Notes: generated by a model from the sequence alone, not told the origin. Counted from the stretch's first letter, positions 8,611 through 18,175 are shown. The stretch is DNA of 64,000 nt from an uncultured Pseudomonadota bacterium (GCA_903825645.1 CAIKBL010000025.1:89417-153416), one strand, 5' to 3'. Program-made: numbers and translations.

Positions 8611-10745
8611 GAAGCGTCGATATCGATGTCGGCGGAACGTTCACCGATCTCGTCCTCACCTACGACGATCGGCGGGTCATCGCGAAAGCACCGACGACCC
8701 CCTATGATCTTTCCGTATGTTTCATGAACGTTCTGGAAGATGGCGCCGAGCAGCTTGGTTACAGCACAGAAGAGCTCCTGCCGGACATTGAGGTAGTTCG
8801 TTATTCGACCACCGTAGCAATGAACCGGCTCATTGAGCGCAAGGGTCCAAGACTCGGCCTCATGGCGACCGAAGGTCACGAAGATGCCATTCTGATTGGG
8901 CGAGGGGCCCAATGGGTCGACGGACTGAGAATTGGCGAGCGGCGCAATCTTGCCGCTCAACACAAGCCGACCCCGTTGATTTCCAGACGTATGATCGTAG
9001 GGCTTAAGGAGCGTGTGGATTCGACCGGCTGTATTCTGCGAGAACTCGTAGAGGACGATGTTCGGGAAAAACTTCGCTATCTTATTGACAACGGCGCACG
9101 TGCAATCGCGGTATCACTGTTATGGTCTTTCGCAAATCCTGCACACGAACGTCGGGTTCGGGAAATAATCCGTGAAGAATACAAGGGTTATCATGTCGGT
9201 TATCTCCCCGTCGTCCTCTCCCATGAGGTCGTTGGCAAAGTAGGGGAATACGAGAGAAGCATGACCGCAATCCTTGATGCCTATCTCCAACGCTCCATCA
9301 AACTCGAGATGGAGGCGACGTGGGACCAGCTGCGGGAACGCGGCTACACCGGCAGCTTTCTCCTCACGCACAACACCGGTGGTAGTGCGGAAATGTTTAA
9401 GACGACGGCGTCCCGAACTTATAACGGAGGACCTATCGCAGGTCTCATGGGCTCCTATCATATCGGCCGCACGCTCGGTTACAAAAATGTCATTGCGAGT
9501 GACGTCGGAGGCACCAGCTTTGACGTCGGAATGGTCGTTGATGCGGGCGTCCGGAGCTACGAATTTCGCCCCATCATTGACCGATGGATGGTCGGAATCA
9601 CCATGCTGCAAACCACCACCATGGGCGCGGGCGGTGGTTCAATTGCGCGTTACAACACGCTCCTGAACCGTCTGGAAGTCGGCCCACATAGTGCCGGGGC
9701 GATGCCCGGGCCCGCCTGTTACGACCTCGGCGGCACTGAGCCGACCGTCACGGATGCTGACGTAGTTCTGGGCTACATCTCGCCGGATACCTATTTCGGC
9801 GGACGCATGCCACTCAGCCGGGATAAAGCCTATGCGGCGATTCGCCAGAAAGTAGCTGAGCCGCTCGGCATTTCGGTCGACGAGGCGGCAGCGATGATTC
9901 GGAACATCGTTGAGGAAAACATGGCTTCGGCCATTAAACGCGAAGTTCATTTGCGGGGCTACTATCCAGAAGACTTCGTGCTCTTTGCCTTCGGCGGCGG
10001 TGGTCCGACGCACGTCGCCGGCTATCGGGCCGAAATTCCGGTCGCCGTCATTTTCCCTCAAGCGCCGGTCTTTTGTGCCCTAGGCAGTTCGGTCATGGAT
10101 ATCATGCATGTTTACGAAGTATCGCGACGCATGACGTTTATGGAGGCCATCACGGGAAAATTCTCTACTGACTACGAGAAATTTAACGGTGCGGTTCAGA
10201 ACTTGATCGAGCAGGCTAAAATAGACCTCGCGGCGGAAGGCCTTGCTGTCGACACTGCTATTTTCCAGGTCGAGCTGGACATGCTCTATGGTGGCCAAGT
10301 CCACGTAAAAAGAGTTTCTTCGCCTCACCTGCGCATCGAAAGCGAAGTTCAAATGCGAGAAATTTATGAGGCCTTCGAAAAAGAGTTCTCCGAAGCGTTC
10401 AGTCCACACGTCGTTAATAAACCGGGTGGCGTGCATCTCGAGAATATTATTCTAAAAGCGACGGTGCCAACCGAAAAACTGGAACTACCGATGAGACCAC
10501 TCGGATCAGCCGACGCCAGTAGTGCATTAACCGGCTTCCGCGAAGCATATTGGCCCGAACTGAAAGTCCGCCAGGACACCTCCGTCTATCGTTTTGAGGA
10601 TATGCAACCCGGGCATCACATCGTGGGCCCGGTCATCGTTGACGCGGAGTTCACCACGTTAATCGTACCGCCGGGTCAATTTTTTCATATTGATGCACGC
10701 GGCCTCGGCATTCTGGAGTATTCGAAGAAAGGATCGCGAAAGTGA
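8607..10745 (+). CDS. apc3: ATP-dependent ketone carboxylase, Apc3-like (HyuA-type) subunit
   Basis: A 712-residue second HyuA-family subunit. N-terminal 'DIDVGGTFTDLV' and a central 'SDVGGTSFDVG' are the two ASKHA phosphate-binding motifs, and 'MPGPACYDLGGTEPTVTDAD' is the conserved family signature. The C-terminal ~150 residues correspond to the beta-rich tail of N-methylhydantoinase A proteins. The presence of two different HyuA-like genes separated by a small zinc protein distinguishes the Apc type from three-subunit acetone carboxylase and from two-gene hydantoinases. The gene overlaps both neighbours by 4 bases. It is shorter than the ~87 kDa Apc3 of Aromatoleum, so substrate and details may differ. 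Confidence 0.85.
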   Translation: MRSVDIDVGGTFTDLVLTYDDRRVIAKAPTTPYDLSVCFMNVLEDGAEQLGYSTEELLPDIEVVRYSTTVAMNRLIERKGPRLGLMATEGHEDAILIGRGAQWVDGLRIGERRNLAAQHKPTPLISRRMIVGLKERVDSTGCILRELVEDDVREKLRYLIDNGARAIAVSLLWSFANPAHERRVREIIREEYKGYHVGYLPVVLSHEVVGKVGEYERSMTAILDAYLQRSIKLEMEATWDQLRERGYTGSFLLTHNTGGSAEMFKTTASRTYNGGPIAGLMGSYHIGRTLGYKNVIASDVGGTSFDVGMVVDAGVRSYEFRPIIDRWMVGITMLQTTTMGAGGGSIARYNTLLNRLEVGPHSAGAMPGPACYDLGGTEPTVTDADVVLGYISPDTYFGGRMPLSRDKAYAAIRQKVAEPLGISVDEAAAMIRNIVEENMASAIKREVHLRGYYPEDFVLFAFGGGGPTHVAGYRAEIPVAVIFPQAPVFCALGSSVMDIMHVYEVSRRMTFMEAITGKFSTDYEKFNGAVQNLIEQAKIDLAAEGLAVDTAIFQVELDMLYGGQVHVKRVSSPHLRIESEVQMREIYEAFEKEFSEAFSPHVVNKPGGVHLENIILKATVPTEKLELPMRPLGSADASSALTGFREAYWPELKVRQDTSVYRFEDMQPGHHIVGPVIVDAEFTTLIVPPGQFFHIDARGLGILEYSKKGSRK

Positions 10746-12793
10746 GTTACCCCACCGTAGAAGAAAAACTTGCGTCGCTAAAAATCACACCGGCGACGCC
10801 GCACGAACTACGATGCATGGAAAAAGTATCGCGCGGTTCTTATGAAATTGCCGTTCAGCGTACGGCTGATATCCTAGACGAGGGCTACGAAATATTTATG
10901 CGCTCTTCGCGCAGTTCTATGGGCGTGGCTGGTGATTCTATAGTCGCCATGTTCAGTGCACACGGCGATCTCGTGAATGCGTCTGCCGGCACTTACCTTC
11001 ACGCCATCATCCCGCCTATTGTCATCAAGTATATTTTGAAAAAATACCGGGAAAATCCCGGTATAAACGATGGCGATATTTTCTACACGAATGATGCCCT
11101 TTACGGAGGAATCCATAACCCCGATCAAGTCGCGATCATGCCAGTTTTCCATGCTGGGGAGCTTGTCGCTTGGACCGCGGCCTTGTCCCACACGACCGAA
11201 ACGGGCGCTTGCGAGCCCGGCGGGATGCCGTTATCTGCTACTTCACGTTTTGAAGAAGGGATGAATCTTCCTCCGATGAAAATCGGTCAAAATTTCCGCA
11301 TCAATAATGACATTATCGAGTTATTTTCAGCGTTCGGGATTCGGGCGGAGGCGAATGTCACGGTTGATCTGAAAGCACGCTGTACAACGGCGGATCGGGT
11401 CCGTACTCGTTTGGTTGAGATGTGTGAGCGGGAGGGCGCTGATTTTGTGACGGGCTTGTTTCGACGGATGCTGATAGAAGCCGAAACAGGCGCACGTAAG
11501 CGTCTCATGACATGGCCGGACGGTGTTTATCGTTGTGTGACATTCAGTGATGCGGCGGGGCTAAAACGTGGCCTTATTCGCAACTGCTTTCTAACCATGA
11601 CTAAACGAGCCGATCACCTCACGATAGATTTCACGGGGACAAGTCCCGAAAACCTGTCCAGCTACAACGCACACCCACAAGCCGTGATTGGGCATCTGGC
11701 TAATTACATTTATGAGTATGTGTTCCATGACCTGCCAATTTCGAGTGCAACGTTTGCACCGCTTGACTTTATATTCCCAGAAGCAAGTTGCTTGTCCCCA
11801 ACGCCTCGCGCAGCTACCAGCAACGCGGTAATGATTTGCACGGGTGCTATGAGCGCCATTGCGAACTGCATTTCGCGGGCCCGTTTCCCGAGTGAAGATT
11901 GGCACCAAACCACCGCTTCCATGGGTAACGGCGGTAATGCGCCGGTCATAGCCGGCACTTCCCAATGGCAAATGCCGTTCGCCGACATGATCGCCTATAC
12001 GATCAATACTGAAGGCCAGGGTGCTCGTTGTACGCATGACGGGATGGATGCCTACGGATTCCCGTGGTGCGCTTTTGGTCGCGCGCCTGATGTTGAGAGT
12101 ATGGAGAACGAATTCCCGATGCTGGTGCCTTTTAGCCAGCACTGGCCGGACTCCGGCGGACACGGAAAATTTCGTGGCGGGTGCGGCACCACTCAGTTTT
12201 GGTCAGTCCATCATGTGCCCATGCTGTTTTTCCTCTCGATCGCTGACAACAGTTCATTGCAAACGCCGCAGCCGCTGTTCGGCGGCTACGCGCCACCGAC
12301 AGTTCCCGGTATCACGATAAAAGACACGAAGGTTACCGAGCTGCTTGCCCGACTTGACGACGGTACACTTGATTTTCATGCGCTTATCCGCGGTGACTTT
12401 GGCGAGGTGCAAACGGAGCCTAATGGGCGCTCTGCCAGACCGGTAGAAGCTGATAAGACAATCTCCGTCCTAATGTCTACTGGCGGCGCAGGCTATGGCG
12501 ATCCACTCGATCGAGATCCCGCTCTCGTCCAAAAAGATTTGCTAGCCGGTTTGTGCTCAGCATGGAGCGCAAGAGAGATCTATCAGGTTGTTTGGGATCC
12601 CGTTCGCGAACGGGTGGATGTGCCCGCGACTGAATCGGCGCGGGAGGCGACCCGGAAAAGAAGACTCGCCAGAGGCAAGCCTTATGTGGAGTTTGAGAAA
12701 GAATGGTCCAAGCGAAAACCGCCCGAAGAGATCATGAATCTCTATGGCTCTTGGCCCGATGCAAAACCACTTGCGCCAGTATTCCGACCCTAG
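10742..12793 (+). CDS. apc4: Ketone carboxylase, Apc4-like (HyuB-type) subunit
   Basis: A 683-residue hydantoinase B/oxoprolinase-family subunit: 'MRSSRSSMGVAGDSIVAMFSA' near the N-terminus, 'GDIFYTNDALYGGIHNPDQ' with the metal-ligand-like residues of the family, and a C-terminal half with 'GGAGYGDPLDRDP', the usual HyuB ending. In acetophenone carboxylase this subunit would hold the site where carboxyphosphate and the enol phosphate combine. It starts with GTG overlapping the previous stop (GTGA) and ends 19 bases before the apc5-like gene. No frameshift or missing block is visible. Confidence 0.85.
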   Translation: MSYPTVEEKLASLKITPATPHELRCMEKVSRGSYEIAVQRTADILDEGYEIFMRSSRSSMGVAGDSIVAMFSAHGDLVNASAGTYLHAIIPPIVIKYILKKYRENPGINDGDIFYTNDALYGGIHNPDQVAIMPVFHAGELVAWTAALSHTTETGACEPGGMPLSATSRFEEGMNLPPMKIGQNFRINNDIIELFSAFGIRAEANVTVDLKARCTTADRVRTRLVEMCEREGADFVTGLFRRMLIEAETGARKRLMTWPDGVYRCVTFSDAAGLKRGLIRNCFLTMTKRADHLTIDFTGTSPENLSSYNAHPQAVIGHLANYIYEYVFHDLPISSATFAPLDFIFPEASCLSPTPRAATSNAVMICTGAMSAIANCISRARFPSEDWHQTTASMGNGGNAPVIAGTSQWQMPFADMIAYTINTEGQGARCTHDGMDAYGFPWCAFGRAPDVESMENEFPMLVPFSQHWPDSGGHGKFRGGCGTTQFWSVHHVPMLFFLSIADNSSLQTPQPLFGGYAPPTVPGITIKDTKVTELLARLDDGTLDFHALIRGDFGEVQTEPNGRSARPVEADKTISVLMSTGGAGYGDPLDRDPALVQKDLLAGLCSAWSAREIYQVVWDPVRERVDVPATESAREATRKRRLARGKPYVEFEKEWSKRKPPEEIMNLYGSWPDAKPLAPVFRP

Positions 12794-12812
12794 TGCTGAA
12801 TGGATCTGACAG

Positions 12813-13538
12813 ATGATTAATCGCCCACCCCGGCGGCGGCTCCAGGCCCTTGCGCAAGGACGAGGTGCACAGGAGCGCCTTGCCGCACTACTGGCCTTTG
12901 ATGCGGCCGCGCAGATTTCGGCGCGCCCTCTAGAGGAATTTCATCGAGATCCAACCCAGCTAGCAAATGGGCTCAGCGAATTGCAGCGCGCGCTAGGTAG
13001 CGACGTCATCTGCTGCGCTTTGGCTGATAACTTCGAAAAGGATTCGGTCGGGAGTTCAACTTTTTCCCTAGAGGCGATACTCGTACCAGGGACACGGGGC
13101 GCAGCGAGTCTCGAGGCCTGCCGACGCCTGAGAGCGACCGCAGGAGAATCATGCGTGTTACTGGCGGGTCTCACCGGACCGGCCACGCTAGCGGCGCAAT
13201 TCGCCACAGACCTTTCCACCGCCGGCGAGGTGTTCACCTCACTCGCGAAAGCGTTCTGTGCTGCCGGCGCCGATTTAATTCTCGTGTTCGATGCCGCGCT
13301 ACCGACGGATCTCGGTCAATGGGCTGACACGCTCAAAACTGCCGGTAATATTGCGCGTTTTCACCGCGCACTCGCCATGCAGTGGGACTCTGCGGCACCA
13401 CTGCCACAACCCGCAAAAATTCCTCTGTTTGCACCATCAAAAGGCCTAGCCGGGATCACCGTCACGACCGAAATCGCTGCTCCAGATGTCAGTCTCGAAC
13501 ATCTAAAAGCCTGGATAACCGCAGTAAGCGCCGAATAG
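12813..13538 (+). CDS. apc5: Apc5-like accessory subunit, with a URO-D-like motif
   Basis: A 241-residue protein in the position of the epsilon subunit of acetophenone carboxylase, which dissociates easily from the core but is needed for activity. Here it is shorter than the ~34 kDa Aromatoleum protein. The middle section, 'LLAGLTGPATLAAQF', followed ~25 residues later by 'CAAGADLILVFD', resembles the TGPxTLA and GAD-(x)n-D elements of the uroporphyrinogen-decarboxylase superfamily TIM barrel. I could not see the remaining URO-D active-site motifs. Function therefore rests on operon position. It lies between the HyuB-like subunit and the CoA ligase and is surely cotranscribed. Confidence 0.6.
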   Translation: MINRPPRRRLQALAQGRGAQERLAALLAFDAAAQISARPLEEFHRDPTQLANGLSELQRALGSDVICCALADNFEKDSVGSSTFSLEAILVPGTRGAASLEACRRLRATAGESCVLLAGLTGPATLAAQFATDLSTAGEVFTSLAKAFCAAGADLILVFDAALPTDLGQWADTLKTAGNIARFHRALAMQWDSAAPLPQPAKIPLFAPSKGLAGITVTTEIAAPDVSLEHLKAWITAVSAE

Positions 13539-13575
13539 GTACTGTTTTTCCCGTACATTGGAGAGTGAGGCTTTC

Positions 13576-14898
13576 ATGACCGGTTCCTATTGGAATGCCG
13601 CTGCAGAAACTGCAACGCCTGAAGTTGTTCGCGAACTTCATTTTCGCAAGCTCAAAGCGCAGATTGCGTATCTCTGGAACTTCTCGCCCTTTTACCGCGA
13701 AAAGCTGGAACACGCGGATCTAGTGCCTAATAGGCTTCGCTCACTCGACGATCTTTCGCTTTTTCCGTTTACCGAAAAACATGAATTGCGCGAGTCACAG
13801 CTTGCCGAGCCCCCCTTGGGCAGACACCGCGCATGCCCCGCTGACGCCGTGCGGCGAATTTATTCCACCAGCGGTACAACCGGACGACCGACCTACATAG
13901 GCCTTACGGCACAGGATATTAACGGGTGGAAGGAAGCCGCCCTACGTGCTTTCTGGACGGCCGGACTCAGGCCTGGCGCCATTGTGCCGATAGTCGTGTC
14001 TCCGTTTGTCGTGGCCGCCTCCTATGCTGACGCATTTGAGACCATCGGCACCTGTATTCCCGTTGGGGTCAATATGACTGACCGACTAATCGATGCTTTT
14101 CGCTTTGCAAAAGCGGATAGTCTTTTGTGTACTTCTTCCTATCCACTCCATTTTGCAGCGGCCCTCATTCAACGCGGAATCGATCCCCGTACCCTTGGTC
14201 TGAAACGAATTTTCGCTGGCGGAGAGCCTGGCGCGTCAATCCCCTCGGTCCGTAAACAGATAGAAGATTGCTTTGATTGTCGGATCCTTGAGGTATCGGG
14301 CAATGGTGATTACAGCGGAATGGCTTGGGCAGAATGTGAGCATCGACGCGGAATGCACTTTGTGGCACAGGGATTAATCCATCCGGAACTAATCGATCCG
14401 GAAAGTGGCAACTCGATTGATATCGAAGCAGGCGCGCAAGGTGAACTGGTCTGTACCAGCCTTGACCGGGAATGTATTCCTTTACTGCGTTTTCGGACCC
14501 GCGATCATGTCATCGTGACACAGACCGACTGCGCTTGCGGCAGAACAGGATTTGGCATCCGGATCATCGGCAGAACGGACGACATGCTCATTATACGTGG
14601 CGTCAACGTCTATCCGTCCGCCGTACGGGATGTCATCGCGAGCTTTTCTCCAGAAACCAATGGCATGATGGAAATCCAGTTATCGGCCGCCCCGCCGCAA
14701 GGCTGGGAGCCTCCGCTACAAATCAAGGTGGAAACGACGGGACAAAACGACGTGGAAAATGTCCGGTTGAAGGCAGCCATTGAGACATCCCTCAGGGATA
14801 AATTGATTTTTCGTGCGGAAATAACTCTGGTACCGGTCGGCACGCTCCCACGATATGAGTACAAGGCAAAATTGGTGAAAAAGTGCTACGAGGAATAG
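13576..14898 (+). CDS. PaaK-like acyl/aryl-CoA ligase (AMP-forming)
   Basis: A 440-residue adenylate-forming enzyme of the phenylacetate-CoA ligase type: 'FSPFYREKL' and 'LPFTEKxxLR'-like N-terminus, the P-loop 'YSTSGTTGRPT', the hinge region 'RFRTRDHV', a Cys-x-Cys-x3-G segment 'CACGRTG', and 'GRTDDMLIIRGVNVYPSAV' leading into the small C-terminal domain. The track starts at a TTG at 13558. The ATG at 13576 has GGAGAGTGAGG just upstream and fits the family. In Aromatoleum a CoA ligase for benzoylacetate accompanies the acetophenone carboxylase, so by context this enzyme would activate the beta-keto acid made by the upstream operon. The real substrate is unknown. Confidence 0.85.
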   Translation: MTGSYWNAAAETATPEVVRELHFRKLKAQIAYLWNFSPFYREKLEHADLVPNRLRSLDDLSLFPFTEKHELRESQLAEPPLGRHRACPADAVRRIYSTSGTTGRPTYIGLTAQDINGWKEAALRAFWTAGLRPGAIVPIVVSPFVVAASYADAFETIGTCIPVGVNMTDRLIDAFRFAKADSLLCTSSYPLHFAAALIQRGIDPRTLGLKRIFAGGEPGASIPSVRKQIEDCFDCRILEVSGNGDYSGMAWAECEHRRGMHFVAQGLIHPELIDPESGNSIDIEAGAQGELVCTSLDRECIPLLRFRTRDHVIVTQTDCACGRTGFGIRIIGRTDDMLIIRGVNVYPSAVRDVIASFSPETNGMMEIQLSAAPPQGWEPPLQIKVETTGQNDVENVRLKAAIETSLRDKLIFRAEITLVPVGTLPRYEYKAKLVKKCYEE

Positions 14899-15190
14899 AA
14901 AAGGCAAGCACGACTGCTTGATCGCGGCGTCAAATGGGGACCAATGACTATCCCGGAACGCCGAAAGTAACGAAAACTTGTCCTGCCGAACAGAACGAGA
15001 TCACCGGTTCGATAGGGCCACTGGAAAGGTCTTGCACGACCCCGGCAGGTCGACTGTTCGTCAAAACTGGTCGAGCATCCGGCCCAGACGCGTTAGTATG
15101 CGCTGCCACAACCTCGAGATGAGAGGATATGGGTACATCCTTCATCTGGAACTTTCGGTTCCCAATCCAACACTGGACATTCAGGCCGTC

Positions 15191-16378
15191 ATGAAAATTC
15201 ACCGCGTCATACTCAAAATTGGGCGCGAGAAAGCCCTGCTCCGCCGTCATCCCTGGATTTTTTCAGGCGCCATTGCCCGGATAGACGGCTCCCCACAACC
15301 TGGGCATACCGTCCGTGTCGAGGCTGGCGATGGGCGATTTCTCGGATGGGGGGCCTACAGCGCCACCTCCCAAATCTCGGTGCGAATATGGAGCTTCGAT
15401 GAGGCGAATACCCTAGATGCAACTCTAATCGCGAGCAAAGTTCAGCGTGCTGTCGCACGTCGGGCGCGGCTATCTCGAACCCATGACGCTGTCCGCCTTA
15501 TCAATGCAGAGGCAGATGGCTTGCCGGGCATTATCTGCGATCGCTACGGCAGCCATCTGGTGTTGCAACTCTCGAGTGCCGGGGCGGCGCATTGGAGGGG
15601 AGACATCGTTGACAACCTAGTGACGGCAACGGGCCTGACGCATGTGTTTGAGCGCTCTGATGCCGAAGTGATGGCGCTTGAGGGACTCACGGAACAAGTC
15701 GGACCATTACGGGGTGAAGCACCGGATTTCGCACTCCCCATCAACGAGGGTGATCTCCGCTACGTGGTAAGCGTAACCCATGGCCATAAAACCGGTTTCT
15801 ATCTCGATCAACGGGATAATCGGCGTCTCGTGAGGAGCGTCGCGGATGTAGAGGATGTTCTCGATTGTTTTTGTTACACCGGTGGTTTCACCTTAAACGC
15901 GCTCGCGGGGGGTGCCCGCCACGTTACAGCAGTGGACGGATCAGCTGACGCCTTAGGACTGGCACAGACCCATATTGGCTTAAACGGCCTTAACGCAGAG
16001 CGGGTCGACTTAATAGAAGATGATGTGTTCAAGCGGCTGCGGAAACTGCGCGATCAAGCGCGTACATTTGACCTGATTGTCCTCGACCCGCCAAAGTTTG
16101 CGCCGACCGCAGCGCTCGCCGCCCGAGCCGCTCGCGGATATAAGGACATCAATCTGCTTGCATTCAAACTATTGAAGCCCGGCGGGCTTTTGTTCACTTT
16201 CTCGTGCTCTGGTGGGGTTAGTCGAGATCTTTTTCAAAAAATCGTGGCAGGCGCCGCATTGGATGCCGGCGTTGACGCGCAACTTCTCCGTCATCTGGGT
16301 GCCGGCGATGACCATCCCGTCGCGTTGAATTTTCCAGAAGGGGACTACTTGAAAGGGTTGATGATTCAGGTCGCCTAA
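15191..16378 (+). CDS. rlmI: 23S rRNA (cytosine-C5) methyltransferase RlmI
   Basis: A 395-residue class I SAM-dependent methyltransferase. It has an N-terminal PUA domain ('HPWIFSGAIARIDG'), a central RNA-binding region, and a C-terminal Rossmann domain with 'DVLDCFCYTGGFTLNA', the acidic SAM-binding 'AVDGS', and the catalytic 'LDPPKFAP'. Length matches RlmI of E. coli, which makes m5C1962 in 23S rRNA. The track ORF begins 71 codons upstream in sequence that does not look coding. The ATG at 15191 gives the expected MKIHRVILKxGREK start. The preceding 290 bases hold no gene, only a 6-bp inverted repeat (CAAGCA-CGAC-TGCTTG) after the ligase stop. Confidence 0.93.
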   Translation: MKIHRVILKIGREKALLRRHPWIFSGAIARIDGSPQPGHTVRVEAGDGRFLGWGAYSATSQISVRIWSFDEANTLDATLIASKVQRAVARRARLSRTHDAVRLINAEADGLPGIICDRYGSHLVLQLSSAGAAHWRGDIVDNLVTATGLTHVFERSDAEVMALEGLTEQVGPLRGEAPDFALPINEGDLRYVVSVTHGHKTGFYLDQRDNRRLVRSVADVEDVLDCFCYTGGFTLNALAGGARHVTAVDGSADALGLAQTHIGLNGLNAERVDLIEDDVFKRLRKLRDQARTFDLIVLDPPKFAPTAALAARAARGYKDINLLAFKLLKPGGLLFTFSCSGGVSRDLFQKIVAGAALDAGVDAQLLRHLGAGDDHPVALNFPEGDYLKGLMIQVA

Positions 16379-16515
16379 TCGTGCGTAGTTCAGCCGCCGC
16401 GCCGAGGCAGTTTGCATACGCAACTGAGCGCGCGCTTCTTTCCCGGCCAGCGCGCGAAGCGTGTCACAAACCAGGTGTCGACGTAACCATACGGAGAAAA
16501 TGATCGGATGTTTCC

Positions 16516-17136
16516 ATGAGCACCCCTGACCGATCCCCGTTGGAGTTCTATTTCGATTTCCTGTCACCCTTCGGCTACTTTGCCAGCCTGCGTGTTGATG
16601 CGCTGGCAGCACGCCATCGTCGGGAAATCGTCTGGAAGCCTATGCTGCTGGGGATTTCAGTCCTGAAAGTTATGAAACTACAACCGATTCTCGACACGCC
16701 GTTGAAGGGCTCCTACATCAGACAAGAGGCCACGCGTTACATGCGTCGGCATCGCCTTACGCTGCGCCGAGAATTAAAGACCCCCACGATGAATCCGCTG
16801 CCTGTCGCCCGTCTATTCGCTTGGTTGTCCGTACATGCGCATCCTTATGCGAAACCCTTCGCTAAGGCCGCCTACCATGCCTATTGGCAGGAGGAAATGG
16901 ACATTTGTACGCCAGAAACATTAGCCCCGCTCGCCCGTACCATCGGTTTGCCCGAGAACGTTTTCGCTGAAGCAATCGCGGATCCACAGGCCAGCCAACT
17001 CCTGCGCCGGGCTATCGACGCAGGGCTTGAGCTCGGTGTATTTGGCTCTCCATTTTTTCGAATAGACGGCGAGCCCTTCTTCGGCTGCGACAAACTCGAA
17101 CTTATCGATGACTGGCTGACTCAGGACGGCTGGTAA
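16516..17136 (+). CDS. 2-hydroxychromene-2-carboxylate isomerase-like protein (DsbA/kappa-GST fold)
   Basis: A 206-residue protein with the family's N-terminal 'FYFDFLSPFGYFAS', whose Ser binds glutathione in NahD-type isomerases, and a C-terminal 'GVFGSPFFRIDGEPFFGCDKL' carrying the cis-proline loop. Family members isomerise chromene carboxylates in naphthalene-type pathways or act as glutathione-dependent reductases; no full naphthalene pathway is present here, so the reaction is open. A small membrane-protein gene follows 16 bases later and a glutathione S-transferase 340 bases later, which suggests glutathione-linked detoxification or catabolism. Confidence 0.87.
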   Translation: MSTPDRSPLEFYFDFLSPFGYFASLRVDALAARHRREIVWKPMLLGISVLKVMKLQPILDTPLKGSYIRQEATRYMRRHRLTLRRELKTPTMNPLPVARLFAWLSVHAHPYAKPFAKAAYHAYWQEEMDICTPETLAPLARTIGLPENVFAEAIADPQASQLLRRAIDAGLELGVFGSPFFRIDGEPFFGCDKLELIDDWLTQDGW

Positions 17137-17152
17137 CAGGGAGACGACGAGC

Positions 17153-17368
17153 ATGCGTTGGTTCAGAAGGTTCTTGACCCTCCTTGCCGCCGCTGTTTTA
17201 TTCCTGCTGGCTTCCTTTCTGGGCGGCATGACAAACAGCGTCATTGATGGACTCCATCTTACCCAGCGTAACCTGTGGTGGGGTGGATCGGCGGGTCTGA
17301 TTTTGATTATTGTCGGAATCTTGAGGACGTGGCGCCGTCGCCCCTCCTCTCCCCCGCTGAACAAATGA
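17153..17368 (+). CDS. Small two-helix membrane protein
   Basis: A 71-residue ORF with two hydrophobic stretches, FLTLLAAAVLFLLASFLGG and GGSAGLILIIVGILRTW, and arginine-rich ends (MRWFRR, WRRRPSS), which suggests both termini lie in the cytosol. The ribosome site GGGAGACGACGAGC precedes the ATG, and the gene follows the isomerase by 16 bases. I recognise no family. Confidence 0.6.
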   Translation: MRWFRRFLTLLAAAVLFLLASFLGGMTNSVIDGLHLTQRNLWWGGSAGLILIIVGILRTWRRRPSSPPLNK

Positions 17369-17473
17369 ATCAATGTCTTGGGCTTGACGCCCAACCCGCG
17401 CGCGCCTAACGTGGCCATCCCTGCAGTCCTCGAACTGCTCGTTCAATCACCTGTGCCCTAGGAGGTCGTTTTC

Positions 17474-18124
17474 ATGAAGTTGATAGATTCTTTTGGTCCG
17501 AATCCTCGTGTTGTCCGCATGTTCATCGCAGAAAAGGATATCACCCTCCCCAGCGAGCAGGTCGACATTCTGGCTGGCGATAACCGCAAAGAAGGCTATC
17601 TGAAGCGCAATCCGGGCGGGCAGATGCCCGCACTAGAGCTCGACGATGGCTCCTTCATCGCCGAAACTGCTGTTATTTGCGAGTATCTAGAAGAAAAATA
17701 TCCTGACCACACGCGTATTGGTAAAACTGCGGAAGAGCGTGCCCATGCACGGCTCTGGCAGCGTCGGGTAGAACTCAACATTACCGAGAATATGTATAAC
17801 GGTTTTCGCTATGCCGAAGGCTATGAAATGTTCAAAGACCGTTTGCATTGCATTCCGGCGGCAGCGGCAGACCTTAAAGCCGTTGCCCAAGAAAAGCTCA
17901 AGTGGCTTGATAGTCTGATGGGCAACCAGCCGTTTATCTGCGGCAACGAGCCACGCTTCGTCGACATCACCCTGTATTGCTGCCTGGATTTTATGCAGGG
18001 CGTAGGTCAGGCACTAAATCCTGATCTAAAAAATATCGGCGCCTGGTTTGCCCGGATGGCGGCCCGGCCTAGCGCCGCGGCGAGTCTCCATCCGGCGTCC
18101 GAGCAGGTCAAAATGCGCGGTTGA
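17474..18124 (+). CDS. Glutathione S-transferase
   Basis: A 216-residue cytosolic GST. The thioredoxin-like N-terminal domain has 'FGPNPRVVRMFIAEK', 'NPGGQMPALELDDG' (the cis-Pro glutathione-binding loop) and 'IAETAVICEYLEEKYP' (the E-S/T-type gamma-glutamyl contact). The helical C-terminal domain (from about residue 85) contains 'EPRFVDITLYCCLDF', the conserved N-capping box region. AGGAGG precedes the start at ideal spacing, so expression is probably strong. A terminator follows. The electrophilic substrate cannot be told from sequence. Confidence 0.92.
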   Translation: MKLIDSFGPNPRVVRMFIAEKDITLPSEQVDILAGDNRKEGYLKRNPGGQMPALELDDGSFIAETAVICEYLEEKYPDHTRIGKTAEERAHARLWQRRVELNITENMYNGFRYAEGYEMFKDRLHCIPAAAADLKAVAQEKLKWLDSLMGNQPFICGNEPRFVDITLYCCLDFMQGVGQALNPDLKNIGAWFARMAARPSAAASLHPASEQVKMRG

Positions 18125-18145
18125 TTTAATCACGTCGCTTACTTC

Positions 18146-18175
18146 AAGCGGGGCCGACAAGGGCCTCGCTTTTTA
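18146..18175 (+). terminator. Rho-independent terminator after the GST gene
   Basis: The stem AGCGGGGCC / GGCCTCGCT (one G-U pair) with a short GACAAG loop is followed by TTTTTA, 22 bases after the GST stop. It separates the rightward group from the leftward metallo-hydrolase. Confidence 0.8.
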
